Shown one piece after another: positions 1 to 6,230 of a stretch of 7,287 nt of DNA. The DNA is from Halomonas sp. Its GTDB lineage: Bacteria > Pseudomonadota > Gammaproteobacteria > Pseudomonadales > Halomonadaceae. The stretch lies in the NCBI GenBank assembly GCA_003560175.1, contig PWIZ01000306.1:1-7287 (forward strand), given 5' to 3'. Made by a program: the position numbers and the translations under genes. Under the pieces are notes generated by a model. That model was not told the origin of the DNA and searched no databases. It was given only the letters and a program-made list of their open reading frames with translations. Numbering within the stretch: position 1 is the first letter of the stretch; each line of letters begins with the position of its first letter.

Positions 1-297
1 GGCGCTCGGGTGCGGGTGGAGAACGCCTATCCGGGCTGGACACCCCAGCCGGGCAGCGATCTGCTGGAACGTTTCTGTCGGCTCCATCGCCAGAAGATGG
101 GCAGCGACCCGGCAGTCAAGGTGATCCATGCGGGACTGGAGTGCGGCATTCTCGGCGGCAAGTACCCGCACCTGGAAATGATCTCCTTCGGGCCGCTGAT
201 TCGAGGCGCCCACTCCCCGGACGAGCGGGTAGAGATCGCCTCGGTGGAGGAGTTCTGGACGCTGCTGCGGGCGCTGGTCGAGGACCTGGCCCGCTGA
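1..297 (+). CDS. pepD: Aminoacyl-histidine dipeptidase (PepD-type, M20 family), 3' end only
   Basis: The reading frame is open from base 1, so this is the C-terminal end of a gene that begins outside the window; the GTG at 10 is internal. About 98 residues remain of a family usually near 480-490. The visible stretch matches the PepD C-terminus: AYPGW near its start, then IHAGLECG, then ISFGPLIRGAHSPDERVEIAS, where the His of HSPDE (codon 211-213) corresponds to a metal-ligand His of the M20 fold. PepD is a cytosolic zinc metallopeptidase that cleaves Xaa-His dipeptides (carnosine type) and a broad set of other dipeptides, recycling amino acids from peptides. The gene ends in TGA at 295-297, followed by a strong hairpin. 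The family call is secure from sequence pattern; the upstream catalytic residues cannot be checked here. Confidence 0.93.
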   Translation, partial: GARVRVENAYPGWTPQPGSDLLERFCRLHRQKMGSDPAVKVIHAGLECGILGGKYPHLEMISFGPLIRGAHSPDERVEIASVEEFWTLLRALVEDLAR

Positions 298-310
298 GTC
301 ATCCACCGCA

Positions 311-344
311 AACCACGACACCGCCCTCGGGCGGTGTCGTGGTT
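311..344. terminator. Perfect 15-bp hairpin between convergent pepD and dps
   Basis: Bases 311-325 (AACCACGACACCGCC) are exactly complementary to 330-344, with a CTCG loop at 326-329. It lies between the stop codons of two convergent genes, where a shared bidirectional terminator is expected. The stem ends in A/T pairs, giving ...GGTT at its 3' foot on the + strand and ...GGTTT on the - strand. Neither side has a long T run, so it may be a weak Rho-independent terminator or mainly an RNA 3'-end stabiliser. Confidence 0.7.
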
Positions 345-369
345 GCATCAGCCAGTAGACCGTCGATGA

Positions 370-843
370 TCAGCCCAGGTGGGCGTTCAGCATCCAGATG
401 GTCTTCTCCTGCTCGCGGATATAGTCGCCGGCCTGGGCGGCGGTGCCCTCGTCGTCGGCGTCGGAGGCCAGCGAGAGGATCTCGCGCTGGAGCTCGATCA
501 GGGTCTGGAAGCCCTGCAGAGTGCCGCGCACGCAGGCCTCGCCGTTGGTGACGTTCTTCGCCTCGGCAATGCGCGACATGGTCACGTAGTCGCTGTAGGC
601 GTGAACCGGCTGATGACCCAGAGTCAGGATGCGCTCGGCGACCTCATCCACCTTGGTCAGCAGGTCGGTATAGAACTCCTCGAACTTGGCGTGCAGCTCG
701 AAGAACTGCGGACCCTTCACGTTCCAATGGTATCCACGCACATTCATGTAGAAGATCTGGTAGTTGGCCAGCAGCTCATTGAGCTTCTCTGCCAGATGGC
801 TGGCGCTACCCTCGTGCAGGCCGATGGTATTGGTGTTGCTCAT
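370..843 (-). CDS. dps: Dps-family ferritin-like protein (DNA protection during starvation)
   Basis: This is a 157-residue protein, the usual size for Dps, which forms dodecameric shells that oxidise Fe(II) with peroxide and store the iron. The inter-subunit ferroxidase residues are all visible: H39, H51, D66 and E70, with spacings of 12, 15 and 4 that match E. coli Dps. The flanking pattern HWNVKGPQFFELH and the DEVAERI block are typical. The N-terminal arm (about 20 residues) and the C-terminal end lack the lysine-rich tails used for DNA binding in E. coli, so iron and peroxide detoxification may matter more than DNA compaction here (inference). I chose the ATG at 843 because AAGGAG lies 8 bases upstream (852-857); a longer in-frame extension to 921 does not resemble Dps. 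The gene lies downstream of the glycerate kinase on the same strand, with a 149-base gap that likely holds its own promoter. Confidence 0.96.
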   Translation of the reverse strand: MSNTNTIGLHEGSASHLAEKLNELLANYQIFYMNVRGYHWNVKGPQFFELHAKFEEFYTDLLTKVDEVAERILTLGHQPVHAYSDYVTMSRIAEAKNVTNGEACVRGTLQGFQTLIELQREILSLASDADDEGTAAQAGDYIREQEKTIWMLNAHLG

Positions 844-891
844 GGGGATGGCTCCTTGATCGTGATAGGGAAATGCAATGTTGAAGTAATC

Positions 892-920
892 TGGCCCGCT
901 GTCGCAGAACAGCGGGACCA
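892..920 (-). other. Stem-loop in the dps leader or glycerate kinase trailer
   Basis: CCCGCTGT (895-902) pairs perfectly with ACAGCGGG (909-916) around a 6-base loop. Allowing A917 to bulge adds three pairs (892-894 with 918-920). Read on the - strand it lies after the glycerate kinase stop and about 50 bases before the dps start. The sequence after it (AGATTACTTC) is not T-rich, so it is either a weak terminator for the kinase transcript or a structured dps 5' leader. Confidence 0.5.
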
Positions 921-942
921 AGCATGATGATGGCCACCTTGG

Positions 943-970
943 CCGATATTGATGACATGCTGCCGGTCAA
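943..970 (-). promoter_or_regulatory. Possible dps promoter (weak)
   Basis: On the - strand, TTGACC (965-970) and TATCGG (943-948) are 16 bases apart. The -35 is a good match to the sigma-70 consensus and the -10 is poor. Use would give a dps leader of roughly 95 bases that includes the 892-920 stem-loop. I found no convincing OxyR-type repeat. Confidence 0.22.
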
Positions 971-992
971 CGTCGATTTCAAGTGAGCCGGG

Positions 993-2129
993 TCACGTCC
1001 GCGCCGCGATAAACAGCCGCACCGTGCTCTCGGCGCGGTCGGCGAGGAGTTCGGCGCATCGCGCAAGCGCCTCTTCCAGGGCCATGGGGCCGTCGGCCAG
1101 GGCGAAGGCGGCGGTGACACCTTCGGCCATGGCCGCCTGCCAGCCAGGCGCCAGGCGTCCGGCCAGAACCACCACCGGCACGCCGCGGGCCTGTGCGGCT
1201 CGGGCTACGCCCACCGGGGTCTTGCCGGCCAGGCTCTGGCCGTCCAGCTGGCCCTCGCCGGTGATCACCAGGTCGGCGTCGGCCAGCAGCCCCGAGAAGC
1301 CGACCTGTTCCATCACCAGTTCGATGCCGGGGCGCAACTCGGCGCCCAGGAAAGCCCGGGCGGCGAAGCCCATGCCACCGGCGGCGCCGGCGCCGGGCAG
1401 ATCGCGGTGCTCTTCGCCCAGCGCCGTGGCAGCCACATCGGAAAACCGCGTCAGGGCGGCGTCCAACCGGGTGACGTCGTCGGGGGTGGCGCCTTTCTGA
1501 GGGCCGAACACTGCGCTGGCACCGCGCTCTCCCAGTAACGGATTGTCCACGTCCACGGCGGCTTCGACGTGCAAATCGGCCAGGCGCGGGTCGAGCCCTG
1601 AAAGGTCGAGCTCGGCCAGGTGCTTCAGGGCTGCGCCGCCGGGGGGCAGCTCGTGTCCGTCGGCATCCCGCAGCCGGGCGCCCAGCGCCATCAGCATGCC
1701 GGCGCCACCGTCGTTGGTGGCGCTGCCGCCGAGAGTGAGCAGCAGCCGCTCGGCGCCGGCATCCAGCGCCGCGCGGATCAGTTCGCCGGCGCCATGGGTG
1801 GTGCTGTGCAGGGCGGTGCGTTCGGCAGGGGCCAGGGCCTGGATGCCGCTGGCCTCGGCCAGTTCCACGAAAGCGGTGCGGCGCTCGGCCTGCCAGCCCC
1901 AGGCGGCGGTGGTGGGGCGACCCAGAGCGTCCTGCACGGAGGCGGTCCGTCGCTCGGCGCCAGTGGTGGCCAGCAGGGTCTCCAGACTGCCCTCGCCGCC
2001 ATCGGCCAGCGGGCACTCGACCAGCTCGATCTCCTCCCCCAGGCGGCGGATGCCGCAGGCGATGGCATGGGCCGCGGCCGGGGCTGGCAGGGCGTCCTTG
2101 AAACTATCCGGGCAGATGATGATCTTCAT
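993..2129 (-). CDS. Glycerate kinase (GarK/GlxK type)
   Basis: The protein has 378 residues, the normal length for the bacterial glycerate kinase family. These cytosolic enzymes phosphorylate D-glycerate with ATP; characterised members (GarK, GlxK) make 2-phosphoglycerate, which enters lower glycolysis. Family blocks in order: PDSFKDAL at residues 7-14, ADGGEG at 42-47, GGSATNDGGAG at 134-144, DVDNPL at 193-198, GPQKGA at 209-214, GAAGGMGF at 248-255, and ITGEGQLD at 289-296 followed by GKTPVGVA. I chose the ATG at 2129 because MKIIICPDSFK is the standard N-terminus; a 29-residue upstream extension has no family character. The ribosome site is weak (GAGAG before GCCACC). No tartronate semialdehyde reductase, glyoxylate carboligase or glucarate gene is visible nearby, so the pathway feeding it cannot be told. 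It is transcribed toward dps but is probably not functionally linked to it. Confidence 0.93.
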   Translation of the reverse strand: MKIIICPDSFKDALPAPAAAHAIACGIRRLGEEIELVECPLADGGEGSLETLLATTGAERRTASVQDALGRPTTAAWGWQAERRTAFVELAEASGIQALAPAERTALHSTTHGAGELIRAALDAGAERLLLTLGGSATNDGGAGMLMALGARLRDADGHELPPGGAALKHLAELDLSGLDPRLADLHVEAAVDVDNPLLGERGASAVFGPQKGATPDDVTRLDAALTRFSDVAATALGEEHRDLPGAGAAGGMGFAARAFLGAELRPGIELVMEQVGFSGLLADADLVITGEGQLDGQSLAGKTPVGVARAAQARGVPVVVLAGRLAPGWQAAMAEGVTAAFALADGPMALEEALARCAELLADRAESTVRLFIAART

Positions 2130-2196
2130 GGGTGGCTCTCGACGGGGGAATCCTGCCCAGCTTAGCCCTGTCAGAGTGAGAGCTGAAGCGCCGGCG

Positions 2197-2225
2197 TTCC
2201 TTCCGTCGGGTCTCATGCGTACACT
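2197..2225 (+). promoter_or_regulatory. Possible promoter for the lipoprotein pair (weak)
   Basis: A -10-like TACACT (2220-2225) lies 17 bases after a poor -35 (TTCCTT, 2197-2202). It sits about 30 bases before the first lipoprotein start, a sensible position. The 126-base divergent gap (2130-2255) must also hold the glycerate kinase promoter, which I could not place. Confidence 0.22.
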
Positions 2226-2255
2226 GCTTTCCAGTCAACCCTTGGGAGAAAGGCC

Positions 2256-2819
2256 ATGCGCCTCTGGCAGCTGCCCCGCGTACTGGTAATAGTTCTGGTG
2301 ACAATGCTGGTGCTGGCCGGATGCCAAACCACCCCTTCCACGCTGCCGACGGCGGAGCCTCGTCCCGCAGAGGCCTGCACTTGGCAGCTGAACGACCAGG
2401 CGCCCCGAGTCGTGCTCGTTGAGGCCGTGGCGGCCCTGGAAGCCGATGGCTTCCTGATTCGCCATACCGACCTGGCCCTGGGTCTGGTGAGCGCCGAGCG
2501 TACCCGCATCCTGCCTGGCTACGGTGACCGCTACGACAGCAGGGAGACCCGCGGCATGTTCGGCGGCATCGGCATCGGCGGCGGCCGCGGAGGGGTGAGC
2601 AGCGGCGTGATGATCGGCTTCGGCGGCGTGGGCAGCCTGACCCGGGATGCGACCCAGCTGGAGCGGGTCTCACTGCTGGCCGGCGATGGCGAGGTTCAGG
2701 TGAGTCGTGATATCCAGGTGATCGACTGGCGCGGCGAGCTGGCCGAGTCGCGCAGCGCCAGCACCGCGGACTTCTGCCAGCGACTGCGTGGCGCCATCGA
2801 GTCGGGAGGTGCGCAATGA
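2256..2819 (+). CDS. Predicted outer-membrane lipoprotein with glycine-rich insertion, family not recognised
   Basis: This 187-residue protein begins with a short basic N-end and a hydrophobic segment, ending in a lipobox (LVLAGC) with acylated Cys at C23. Gln at +2 argues against inner-membrane retention, so outer-membrane sorting is likely. After a Pro-rich linker (about 24-40) there is a mixed alpha/beta region, including DGFLIRHTDLALGLVSAERT (64-83). A glycine-rich stretch without charge apart from one Arg follows at 100-127, then QLERVSL at 134-140 and a C-terminal helix. C41 and C174 could form a disulfide. The start is supported by GGAGAAAGG just upstream (2244-2252). The stop overlaps the next start (ATGA, 2816-2819), so the two are translationally coupled. 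The core resembles the downstream lipoprotein, implying duplication. I do not recognise a named domain and assign no function. Confidence 0.85.
   Translation: MRLWQLPRVLVIVLVTMLVLAGCQTTPSTLPTAEPRPAEACTWQLNDQAPRVVLVEAVAALEADGFLIRHTDLALGLVSAERTRILPGYGDRYDSRETRGMFGGIGIGGGRGGVSSGVMIGFGGVGSLTRDATQLERVSLLAGDGEVQVSRDIQVIDWRGELAESRSASTADFCQRLRGAIESGGAQ
2553..2636 (+). other. Glycine-rich segment inside the first lipoprotein
   Basis: Codons 100-127 encode a stretch dominated by Gly with Ile, Val, Met, Phe and Ser (for example FGGIGIGGGRGG). When the two neighbouring lipoproteins are aligned on their RH.D..LG and RVSL blocks, this sits inside about 34 extra residues of the first protein. It could be a flexible loop, a membrane-inserting glycine-zipper-like element or an assembly surface; the sequence alone does not decide. 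Confidence 0.6.
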
Positions 2820-3175
2820 GCCGCCTGCTGCCCGCGCTGCTGCTGGCCCTTCTGCTGACTGGCTGCGCCGCCTCCCCTGTCAGCGAGCCGCCTCGGGAGC
2901 TGGACTTTGCCTATGCGCCGCAGGAAACGCTGCGGGCCTCTGCCCAGGTGTTGATGGCCAACGGCTATGTGGTGCGCCATGCCGATGCCGACCTGGGTCG
3001 CCTGGAGGCGGTATTCTCGCGCTGGCCCGGTTACCGGGTGCTGGTGGAGGTCTCGGGTGAGGGCGAGCAGAGCCGGGTGAGCCTGGCCGCCACCCGGGGC
3101 GGTCGCCCGCTGCCGCCGCAGACCCTGGATCGCCTGCTGGTGGAGATGCAGGATCGGCTAGGGATGTGGCGCTGA
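2816..3175 (+). CDS. Small predicted outer-membrane lipoprotein, paralogue of the upstream gene
   Basis: This is a 119-residue lipoprotein with signal segment LLPALLLALLLTGC and acylated Cys at C17; Ala at +2 favours outer-membrane sorting. The mature part looks like one compact alpha/beta domain: a helix (about 37-49), a strand pair around NGYVVRHADADLGRLEAVFS (49-68), strands at 73-80 and 86-92 (RVSLAAT), and a C-terminal helix (102-115). The pattern A.G[FY][LV][IV]RH.D..LG...A is shared with residues 63-80 of the upstream lipoprotein, with 9 identities in 22 aligned positions by my count. The start ATG lies in the ATGA overlap with that gene, so expression is coupled. No named family recognised. 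A 60-base gap separates it from the DUF1007 gene, with no clear terminator, so the metal-export genes may be on the same transcript. Confidence 0.85.
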   Translation: MSRLLPALLLALLLTGCAASPVSEPPRELDFAYAPQETLRASAQVLMANGYVVRHADADLGRLEAVFSRWPGYRVLVEVSGEGEQSRVSLAATRGGRPLPPQTLDRLLVEMQDRLGMWR

Positions 3176-3235
3176 TCACTCCTGATTCAGCTCACGCTCT
3201 GCAAGGCAAAAGGCCAGGAAAACTAGAGAGACGCC

Positions 3236-3904
3236 ATGTTCGATAATCTGCAACGACATCTCGGCCTGGCTGCCACGGGGCTGCTGTGCCTGGCCCTGAG
3301 CGGCCTGGTCCACGCCCACCCCCACGGCTGGATCGACCTGCGCATGCGCCTGGTGGTGGATGACGAGGGCCATCTCACCGGCCTGCACCAGTCCTGGCGC
3401 ATGGACCCCTTCTACAGTCTGGTGGTCATGGAAGAGTTGGGCCAAGCTAGCGGCGATGGTGGCCTCGATGCTGCCCTGGACCAGCTCGGCAGCGAGATCC
3501 GCGACAACCTGATGCCCTACGGCTATTACACCGAATTGACCCTGGCTGGCGAGAAACTGGATTTCGACCAGGTCAACGACTACACCGTGCTGGAGCGCGG
3601 TGGACGGGTCGAGTTCATCTTCCTGCTGCCCCTGGCCGAACCGCAGCCGCTGGCCGGCGAGACTCTACGCTACCAGGTGTTCGATCCCACCTACTACATC
3701 GAGATGGTCCACGAGGAGGAGAATCGTACGCCGGCGGATGATGCCCTGCTGGTAGGCGGTTCGCTGGCGTGCGAGACCCGCATTCAGCCAGCCGACCCGG
3801 ACCCCGAGAAGGTCATGCAGGCCGCCATGCTGGACGTGACCGACGAGGCCGAGCCGGGGCTCGGACGCCACTTCGCCGAGACCGGGGAGGTGACATGTCG
3901 GTAA
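3236..3904 (+). CDS. DUF1007 family periplasmic protein, partner of a NicO-type metal exporter
   Basis: The protein has 222 residues with a signal peptide (hydrophobic 9-25) and a likely cleavage after VHA at 27, leaving a mature N-terminus HPHGWIDL. A His-x-His start followed by an aromatic residue is typical of DUF1007 (COG3683), annotated as the periplasmic component of a metal transport system. Other family-like features are WRMDPFYS (54-61), a MPYGYYTEL block (93-101) and the VFDPTYYIEM block (148-157). C179 and C221 may pair. Family members are commonly found beside NicO/RcnA permeases, as here: the next gene starts within the last 10 bases of this one. The exact job is not established; the mature N-terminal histidines suggest binding of Ni, Co, Zn or a similar ion (inference). 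A purine-rich AGAGAG precedes the start. Confidence 0.88.
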   Translation: MFDNLQRHLGLAATGLLCLALSGLVHAHPHGWIDLRMRLVVDDEGHLTGLHQSWRMDPFYSLVVMEELGQASGDGGLDAALDQLGSEIRDNLMPYGYYTELTLAGEKLDFDQVNDYTVLERGGRVEFIFLLPLAEPQPLAGETLRYQVFDPTYYIEMVHEEENRTPADDALLVGGSLACETRIQPADPDPEKVMQAAMLDVTDEAEPGLGRHFAETGEVTCR

Positions 3905-4902
3905 CGGTCAGACGCCTGATAGGCCTGGCGGGTGCGCTGCTGGTCGCCCTGCTGGCCTGGCAGCTGCTGCAGCCGGCCCTCCAGGGGCTGAGCCTGCAGC
4001 TGGTGGCCTGGCAGCGCAGCTTTCATCGCGCCCTGACCCTGGCCATCAGCGATTTCTCCGGCGCGCAGTCGTCTGCGGCCTGGGCGACGCTGCTCGGTAT
4101 CAGCTTCGGCTACGGGGTCTTCCATGCCGCTGGGCCGGGTCACGGCAAGGCGGTACTCTCCACCTACCTGATCTCCCAGGGCGGTGCCCGGCGCCGGGCG
4201 CTGGGGCTCTCCTTTGCCGCCTCGCTGTTGCAGGGGGTGGTCGCCATCGCCCTGGTGGTGGTGCTGGTGCACGGCCTGGGCTGGCTGACGCGCCAGGCCA
4301 TGGGCAGCGTGGTGTGGGTGGAGCAGGCCAGTTTCGTGATGGTGGCGCTGGTGGGGGTCTGGCTCTGCCTGCGGGCGATCCGCCAGCTGCGGCGTCGCCC
4401 GCCGGTTCATCAGGCCCATGCCGCCGAACCGGTACACGGGCATGGCCATGAATGTTGCGGGGGCCACCACCATGTGGACCCGCAACAGGCCGGCGACTGG
4501 CGCACCGCCCTGGCCACGGTGGTGGCTATCGGTATCCGCCCATGCAGCGGCGCGGTGCTGCTGCTGGGGGCGGCGACCCTGCTGGGCCACTTCGCGGTAG
4601 GAGTGGCCGCGGTGATGGTGATGTCGCTGGGCACGGCGCTGACGGTTTCCGCCTTGGCCCTGGCCAGCGTCTACGCCCGCGGCTGGGCGGAACGACGCCT
4701 GACCAGCCAGGAGCAGGCACACCGCGCTGGGCGCCTGTTCGGCTGGGCCTCACTGGCGGGCGGCCTGGCCATCGTGGCGCTGGGTGCTTCGCTGGCGGTG
4801 ACCGGCGTCAGCCAACCCTCCGGGGCGCCGCTGCTGGGCGAGCCGCCATCGCGCAGCGCCCCGAACGAGTCAGCGCCGAGTCGCCACCCCTTCGGCGGCT
4901 GA
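3895..4902 (+). CDS. NicO/RcnA-family divalent metal (nickel/cobalt-type) exporter
   Basis: This is a 335-residue inner-membrane protein with about six to seven hydrophobic segments (near 8-26, 62-80, 104-127, 143-162, 203-230, 233-259 and 283-304). Family signatures are HAAGPGHGK (77-85) in an early membrane segment and GIRPCSGA (213-220) after the central loop. The loop at 172-193 is rich in metal ligands: H172, H175, H181, H183, H185, C187, C188 and H191-H193. RcnA-type proteins carry a comparable His-rich loop and export Ni and Co; the paired Cys here may widen or shift metal choice. I chose the ATG at 3895, not the upstream in-frame extension to 3769, because GGAGG (3886-3890) precedes it and the extension would overlap DUF1007 deeply. 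The Ser/Pro-rich tail after about 306 is probably unstructured. No metal-sensing regulator is visible in the window. Confidence 0.92.
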   Translation: MSVTVRRLIGLAGALLVALLAWQLLQPALQGLSLQLVAWQRSFHRALTLAISDFSGAQSSAAWATLLGISFGYGVFHAAGPGHGKAVLSTYLISQGGARRRALGLSFAASLLQGVVAIALVVVLVHGLGWLTRQAMGSVVWVEQASFVMVALVGVWLCLRAIRQLRRRPPVHQAHAAEPVHGHGHECCGGHHHVDPQQAGDWRTALATVVAIGIRPCSGAVLLLGAATLLGHFAVGVAAVMVMSLGTALTVSALALASVYARGWAERRLTSQEQAHRAGRLFGWASLAGGLAIVALGASLAVTGVSQPSGAPLLGEPPSRSAPNESAPSRHPFGG

Positions 4903-4910
4903 GGGGAGTG

Positions 4911-5339
4911 TCAGTCGGCCTCGAGGTCCAGCCCCTCTACCAGGGCCAGCACTCGGTCCCGCATGGCGGCGAGCTCGTCCAGGTCGTAGCGGCGGGGTTT
5001 GCCCTGGCCCCACACCGGCCCCGGCCAGGCCTCGTCGCTCTGGCGGCGTATCACCAGATGCACGTGCAGCTGCGGCACCACGTTGCCCAGGCTGGCCACG
5101 TTGAGCTTGTCGCCCCCCAGGAACTCCTTGAGAGCCTGGCCGATCCGACTGGTCTCACGCCACAGCTGCTGCTGGTCGGCCTCGTCCAGGTCGAAGACCT
5201 CGCTGACCCCGTGCCGCCGGGGAATCAGCAGCAGCCAGGGGTAGCGTGTGTCGTCCATCAGGCGCAGCTGGCACAGCGGCAGCTCGGTGACGGGGTAGCT
5301 GTCCTCTGCAAGTCGCTCATCGAGTGCGGCGTCTTCCAT
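4911..5339 (-). CDS. HIT-domain (histidine triad) hydrolase, QxHxH variant
   Basis: This is a 142-residue cytosolic protein of the HIT superfamily, whose members hydrolyse or transfer nucleotides from conjugates such as dinucleoside polyphosphates or AMP-lysine. The active-site block is QLHVHLVIRR (90-99): the first His of the classic HxHxHxx triad is Gln, while the second (H92, the nucleophile position) and third (H94) remain. PWLLLIPRRH (34-43) and the DEAWPGPVWG block (102-111) are typical of a proteobacterial subgroup that carries this Gln. GNVVP (85-89) leads into the triad. The start is supported by GAGG at 5347-5350. The stop lies only 8 bases from that of the convergent exporter gene, leaving no room for a terminator between them. 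The substrate is not determinable. Divergent from the TauE-like permease across 121 bases. Confidence 0.9.
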   Translation of the reverse strand: MEDAALDERLAEDSYPVTELPLCQLRLMDDTRYPWLLLIPRRHGVSEVFDLDEADQQQLWRETSRIGQALKEFLGGDKLNVASLGNVVPQLHVHLVIRRQSDEAWPGPVWGQGKPRRYDLDELAAMRDRVLALVEGLDLEAD

Positions 5340-5460
5340 GTTCTTTCCTCATCCCGGTCAGTGTTCTGGCATCATGCCATATCTTCCCCGGCTCGAGTTT
5401 TCTCGCCGCCCCGGCTATGCTGAGCGCCCCCTTGACCGGGCGTCGTGACGAGGAGTTTCC

Positions 5461-6204
5461 ATGACTCTGCTGGAAGGCCTGGCCCTGCTGCTGATCGGCG
5501 CCGTCGCAGGCTTCATCAATGTGTTATCGGCGGGCGGCTCGATGCTCCCCCTGCCGCTATTGATGTTTCTGGGTCTTCCTCCCCAGGCCGCCAACGGTAC
5601 CAATCGCGTTTCCATCGCCCTGCAGAGCATCTCGGCCGTCACCAGTTTCTTCCGCGCCGGGGCGCGCTACGTGGGCCTGTCGCTGCGACTCTCGGTGCCC
5701 GCGGTGGTCGGGTCCCTGGCAGGCGCCTGGCTGGCCCTGCAGACCGGCGATGCCCTCTTCGAGGCGATCCTGATTGCGGTGATGGCGGGTTCGGCGGTAC
5801 TGATGCTGCTGCCTCAGCCGAGGCTGGATACGCGTCCGCTGACGCCCGAGCGTCTCACCCCGGCGGTCTACCTGGCGATGTTCTTCATCGGGCTCTACGG
5901 CGGCTTCATTCAGGTCGGGGTGGGCATTCTGTTCATCGTGGTGCTCTACCGCATGCTGAAGATCGACCTGGCCCAGGTGAACGTCTTCAAGGTGCTGATC
6001 GTGCTGATCTACACGCTGCCGGCGCTGGCGGTGTTCCTGGTCAACGATCAGGTGCGATGGAGCTATGGCCTGGTGCTGGCCGCCGGCAGCATGAGTGGCG
6101 CCTGGCTGGCGGTGAAGGTCAACATGAGCCCGCGCGGGGCCTTCGTGGTGAAGTGGCTGACCGTCGCGGTGATTACTGCCATCATCCTGCGCCTATTGCT
6201 GTGA
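5461..6204 (+). CDS. TauE/SafE (DUF81) family membrane permease
   Basis: This 247-residue, very hydrophobic protein has about seven or eight predicted membrane segments (near 5-20, 28-46, 72-92, 100-117, 135-162, 175-196, 200-218 and 228-246). The two halves carry the family's repeated start: GFINVLSAGGSMLPLPLL (17-34) with PPQAANGTN, and GLYGGFIQVGVGI (144-156). TauE/SafE proteins are inner-membrane transporters for small organosulfur or oxyanion compounds such as sulfite or sulfoacetate; substrates of most members are unknown and no sulfur gene is nearby here. AGGAG (5451-5455) sits five bases before the ATG. A -10-like TATGCT occurs at 5416-5421 without a clear -35. The loop at 118-133 between halves is short and charged. 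Likely a single-gene transcript, though nothing clearly terminator-like lies before the next gene. Confidence 0.92.
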   Translation: MTLLEGLALLLIGAVAGFINVLSAGGSMLPLPLLMFLGLPPQAANGTNRVSIALQSISAVTSFFRAGARYVGLSLRLSVPAVVGSLAGAWLALQTGDALFEAILIAVMAGSAVLMLLPQPRLDTRPLTPERLTPAVYLAMFFIGLYGGFIQVGVGILFIVVLYRMLKIDLAQVNVFKVLIVLIYTLPALAVFLVNDQVRWSYGLVLAAGSMSGAWLAVKVNMSPRGAFVVKWLTVAVITAIILRLLL

Positions 6205-6230
6205 TAACCCGGCAGATCGTTGCTGACGGT

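Noticed and set aside
850..910. OxyR-type binding site before dps
   Set aside because: Single ATAG and CTAT-like tetramers occur, but not with the regular spacing of the OxyR motif.
379..927. 182-codon open frame on the + strand, antisense to dps
   Set aside because: It mirrors the dps coding strand in GC-rich sequence, has no recognisable domain and no ribosome site; dps on the other strand carries all ferroxidase residues.
806..958. Possible leader peptide upstream of dps starting at the - strand ATG at 958
   Set aside because: No ribosome site precedes it, and the frame runs out of phase into dps without a conserved pattern.
979..2016. 345-codon - strand frame overlapping the glycerate kinase in another phase
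   Set aside because: Its translation is extremely Arg/Gly/Pro-rich, typical of an off-frame reading of a GC-rich gene; the kinase frame has all family motifs.
2233..2238. TTGACT on the - strand as a -35 for the glycerate kinase
   Set aside because: No acceptable -10 lies 16-18 bases downstream.
3784..4722. 312-codon - strand frame antisense to the NicO exporter
   Set aside because: Composition is dominated by Gln, His, Arg and Gly as expected from the reverse of a hydrophobic membrane protein; no domain seen.
4452..5423. 323-codon + strand frame spanning the exporter end and the HIT gene
   Set aside because: It crosses two convincing genes in other frames and shows no coherent domain.
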